A stretch of DNA of 64,000 bases from Janthinobacterium sp. (GTDB lineage Bacteria > Pseudomonadota > Gammaproteobacteria > Burkholderiales > Burkholderiaceae_D): assembly GCA_003133225.1 (NCBI GenBank), contig PKWL01000119.1:124001-188000 (forward strand), read 5' to 3'. Within the stretch, counting starts at the first letter, position 1; each line of letters starts with the position of its first letter. Of this stretch, positions 61,654 through 64,000 are shown piece by piece. A program made the position numbers and the translations under genes. A model generated the notes under the pieces. The model saw nothing but the letters and a program-made list of their open reading frames with translations. It was not told where the DNA came from and ran no database searches.

Positions 61654-62712
61654 TCAACCGGCCACCTGAACATCGACCAAGGCGTGCTCTGGGGCGGTGT
61701 CCATTTTTTTCCGGTTCCACTCCAAAATCACGGCGACTACCTGCTCTGGCGTAATGCCTCGCATGCAGGCGCATGTTGCGCCATCGTGGCAGCCGCCACC
61801 GCATTTGACAAGGCATAAGGTTTGGCCTTGCTCACCTAAGGTTCCCCACCGCGCCGGATTGATGGACTTTGCGGGAGGGAATAATCCCAGGGTCGGTCGG
61901 CCCAGCGCTGCCGACATATGCAATGGCCCGGTACCGCTGGCGACCAAACCATCGCAGGCGCCAATCAGCGCCGTTAAGCTTTCAAGGTCGAATTTTCCAC
62001 ACACGCTTTGCACATTGGGCAGCGCCAGGAGGGGCGCCGCCTCTTGTGCGATTGCAATTGCTTCGGCCGCGCTGCCCGTGATCCAGACGCAGATATTCGG
62101 ATAGGGGAGCAAACGCTGCGCCACCTGCGTGTAGTGGCCAAGCGGCCATTCGCGGCCACTGCCGTTGGACTTGGGATGCAAAATCAGATTGAACGGCGCG
62201 GCCGAAAAAAGAGCATCGATGGCGACTTGGCGGGGCGCCGACAAACCAAACAATGCCGGGATCGCCGCCAGCGGCGGCGTGTAATGGATCCCCATAGGGC
62301 GCAACAGGGCGAAGTTCAGTTGCGCTTCATGCAGCGCCGAGCGGGCCCGGCTAAAGTGCGCGAGCTTATTGCAGGTGAACCAGTGAAACAGCCGGTGGCT
62401 GTTGCCGACCCGATTCTTGACCCCCGCTTTCCTGGCCGCCAGCGCCAGGCGGCGATGCGGGAAAGCAAAAATAATGGTGTCGAACGACTCCCTTGCAAAA
62501 TAAGCTGCCGGATCTTCCAATGTCTCAAGCACGATCACCTGATCGACAAAACGGCAATTGCTGACAACGGACGCGGCATAAGCGCTGCACAAGAAGTCAA
62601 TGCGAATACCCGGATATAGGCTTTTCAGGTAGCCGGCGAGCGGCAGCGTCAATACGACATCACCGATATTATCGGTGCGGCAGATGAGGATATGGGAGTA
62701 TGAAGGGTGCAT
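61654..62712 (-). CDS. Glycosyltransferase family 9 (heptosyltransferase-like)
   Basis: The 352-residue enzyme has the GT9 layout: ILICRTDNIGDVVLTLPLAG at the N-terminus, NLILHPKSNGSGREWPLGHY mid-protein and ACDGLVASGTGPLHMSAALG for ADP-sugar binding. A Cys-rich C-terminal insert (LVKCGGGCHDGATCACMRGI) is unusual and may bind a metal or form disulfides. It probably acts on the lipopolysaccharide core near waaF, as a WaaC/WaaQ-type enzyme. The exact sugar is unknown. Its start is 124 bases from the waaL-like stop on the same strand. Confidence 0.87.
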   Translation of the reverse strand: MHPSYSHILICRTDNIGDVVLTLPLAGYLKSLYPGIRIDFLCSAYAASVVSNCRFVDQVIVLETLEDPAAYFARESFDTIIFAFPHRRLALAARKAGVKNRVGNSHRLFHWFTCNKLAHFSRARSALHEAQLNFALLRPMGIHYTPPLAAIPALFGLSAPRQVAIDALFSAAPFNLILHPKSNGSGREWPLGHYTQVAQRLLPYPNICVWITGSAAEAIAIAQEAAPLLALPNVQSVCGKFDLESLTALIGACDGLVASGTGPLHMSAALGRPTLGLFPPAKSINPARWGTLGEQGQTLCLVKCGGGCHDGATCACMRGITPEQVVAVILEWNRKKMDTAPEHALVDVQVAG

Positions 62713-62836
62713 TCAGGCTTTCTTGAGATGACTTGCATCCTTACTCATTTCGGGTCAGGCCGCGCGCGGCGAGCGCTTGGGTGGACAAAACGAGGATGGA
62801 GCCAAAACCGGCCTTATCCCCTTGGTCGTTTCTTGA

Positions 62837-64000
62837 TCAGACACGAGTTTCCTTTGCCGTCAAGCAAAAACCAGTCAAAACGCACACCATCATGACATAA
62901 AACACCTTCGGAATCATCAGCCAAAACATCACATCAGTCAAACCGAAGCCAATGAAACACGTGACCAATAGCATGCCCGTCAGCGCCGCCGTCCTGTATC
63001 GGCCCTCCTTCTTTCTTAATCTCGAACAGAAAAACAATAAGGGAGCAAGATACATCAATAACAGAAAACTGCAATCGAGCAAACCACCTGTCGCCAAAAA
63101 ATCGAGCACGTCGTTATGGCTGCTGCTGTAAGTCAACGCTTGCGACTGTTGCAGCTTGCCTTGCTGGGCCAGTATTTGCAAGGCGTCGAAGAACGAATCG
63201 CGCCCGACCCCAAGGATGGGGTGCTCAAGAAACATCAGCCATGATGCTTTCCATAATTCCAGGCGGATGCCAACTGAGGTGTTGGCGTCGCCATGCCCAA
63301 AATAAAGCCGCATATCAGAGTTCGCCTCCGCCACCCGCTGCCCGACACCGGTGGCGGGCACCAGATAGAGCAGCACGCAAAGCCCTAACAGCGCGCCAAC
63401 CGCATACGCAATCCGCCGGTCGCGGAGGGCGCGCCCGTAATAGAGCAGCGGCGCCGCAGCCAGCAACAAAGCGGCCCAGCCGCCGCGCGAGCCGGATAGA
63501 ATCGAGGCCAACAAGCCGAACAGCAATGCGGCCACGGGCAGGAAAAAGAGCCTGGTTTTACGAAATTCGGACCAGGAACATAGGGACATGACGCCCAACG
63601 CCAGCGCCAGATTGCCAAAAGTAATTGGATGGTGCGTATAGCCCACCACCCTGTCGATTCCATAAATAAAACGTTGCACCAACGCGAATACGCCTGCGCC
63701 AATCGCCCCCACGCACAAGCCGAGCCAAAACCAGCGAATACGGGGGCGCAGGAACCCGACGAAACCGATACAGCTTAAACCGAGCAGCAGGTGAAATGGG
63801 CCATCGACGGTATACAAACCCTGATGAAAATACAGCATCCGCACCAGGGAAACGACGAAATATCCGCCAAAGCCGAGCATGATCGGGGCCAGCGCACGAA
63901 AATGAACGGCATAAAACGCGAGAAGCCCCTTGTTCGCGTACCATGCGAACAACAAAAAAATAAGAAGTTGCGTCAAACCTGTGCCAAATCGCGTCGTCAG
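62837..64000 (-). CDS. O-antigen ligase/polymerase (WaaL/Wzy_C-like), 5' end outside the window
   Basis: The frame is open from the window edge (64000) to the stop at 62837, giving at least 388 residues; the true start lies to the right. About ten membrane helices are visible. The Wzy_C/WaaL region contains ILSGSRGGWAALLLAAAPLL and a large periplasmic loop with GVGRDSFFDAL and SSSHNDVLDFLATGGLLD, whose His is a catalytic candidate. The enzyme would transfer polymerised O-antigen from undecaprenyl-diphosphate to lipid A-core in the periplasm. A TTG at 63976 should not be taken as the start. Confidence 0.83.
   Translation of the reverse strand: MTTRFGTGLTQLLIFLLFAWYANKGLLAFYAVHFRALAPIMLGFGGYFVVSLVRMLYFHQGLYTVDGPFHLLLGLSCIGFVGFLRPRIRWFWLGLCVGAIGAGVFALVQRFIYGIDRVVGYTHHPITFGNLALALGVMSLCSWSEFRKTRLFFLPVAALLFGLLASILSGSRGGWAALLLAAAPLLYYGRALRDRRIAYAVGALLGLCVLLYLVPATGVGQRVAEANSDMRLYFGHGDANTSVGIRLELWKASWLMFLEHPILGVGRDSFFDALQILAQQGKLQQSQALTYSSSHNDVLDFLATGGLLDCSFLLLMYLAPLLFFCSRLRKKEGRYRTAALTGMLLVTCFIGFGLTDVMFWLMIPKVFYVMMVCVLTGFCLTAKETRV

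Noticed and set aside
62837..63976. TTG 63976 as the start of the ligase gene
   Set aside because: The frame is open to the window edge and the hydrophobic N-terminus is incomplete, so the gene is partial.

Overview
The window is a GC-rich bacterial chromosome segment. The block yebC-purD-hemF-nadD-rsfS-rlmH-maf-rng, a GWGxALRQNSPW-type antitoxin, an ice-binding (DUF3494) lipoprotein beside an OmpA protein, and the overall codon use point to a betaproteobacterium of the order Burkholderiales. Oxalobacteraceae (Massilia/Janthinobacterium/Duganella-like) is most likely. This is inferred from gene order and protein style; the genus cannot be fixed from the sequence alone.

Layout. 1-3.6 kb: a heterodimeric MdlAB-type ABC exporter behind a terminator. 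3.8-4.6 kb: a higBA toxin-antitoxin pair with a palindromic operator. 5.4-14.2 kb: a minus-strand operon of five co-oriented genes: a beta-propeller/zinc protein, a periplasmic von Willebrand-A-like protein, a three-helix membrane protein, a 1207-residue tubulin/FtsZ-like GTPase with a C-terminal GYF-like domain, and a zinc-ribbon membrane protein. A small lipoprotein gene follows. This is the best candidate for a poorly described system. 14.4-23.7 kb: an NDH-2 remnant, then what looks like an organophosphate-scavenging regulon: phnD-phnC-phnE, a small lipoprotein, a TAT-exported phospholipase C and a YadA-like trimeric adhesin. Opposite them are a HAD phosphatase and an RpiR-type regulator, with strong palindromes in the divergent promoter. 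23.8-25.6 kb: scrap DNA holding a receiver-domain remnant, a dead group II intron reverse transcriptase and a MITE-like repeat. 25.6-30 kb: OmpA, ice-binding-like lipoprotein and a secreted Tyr/Pro/Gln-rich protein. 30-43 kb: an accessory zone with an antitoxin pseudogene, intact hipBA, a Phd/nucleotidyltransferase pair and a decayed second hipBA, interleaved with housekeeping genes (cheW, a chemoreceptor, tRNA-Thr, fbp, pepN). 42.7-52 kb: qor, an EamA transporter and the conserved yebC-to-rng run. 52-55 kb: a CoiA-like protein and a TPR-like protein. 55.4-57.5 kb: a degenerate-receiver/PAS/GGDEF/EAL protein. 57.6-64 kb: lipopolysaccharide genes (waaF, msbA, GT2, GT9 and a waaL-like ligase running off the right edge).

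Functional reading. The right-hand third is core metabolism and envelope assembly. The accessory material is concentrated in 3.8-5.4, 14.2-15, 23.8-25.6 and 30-42.7 kb, where intact and decayed toxin-antitoxin loci, pseudogenes and short repeats cluster. Functions are read from motifs and neighbourhood only. Where a family is not recognised, the entry says so.
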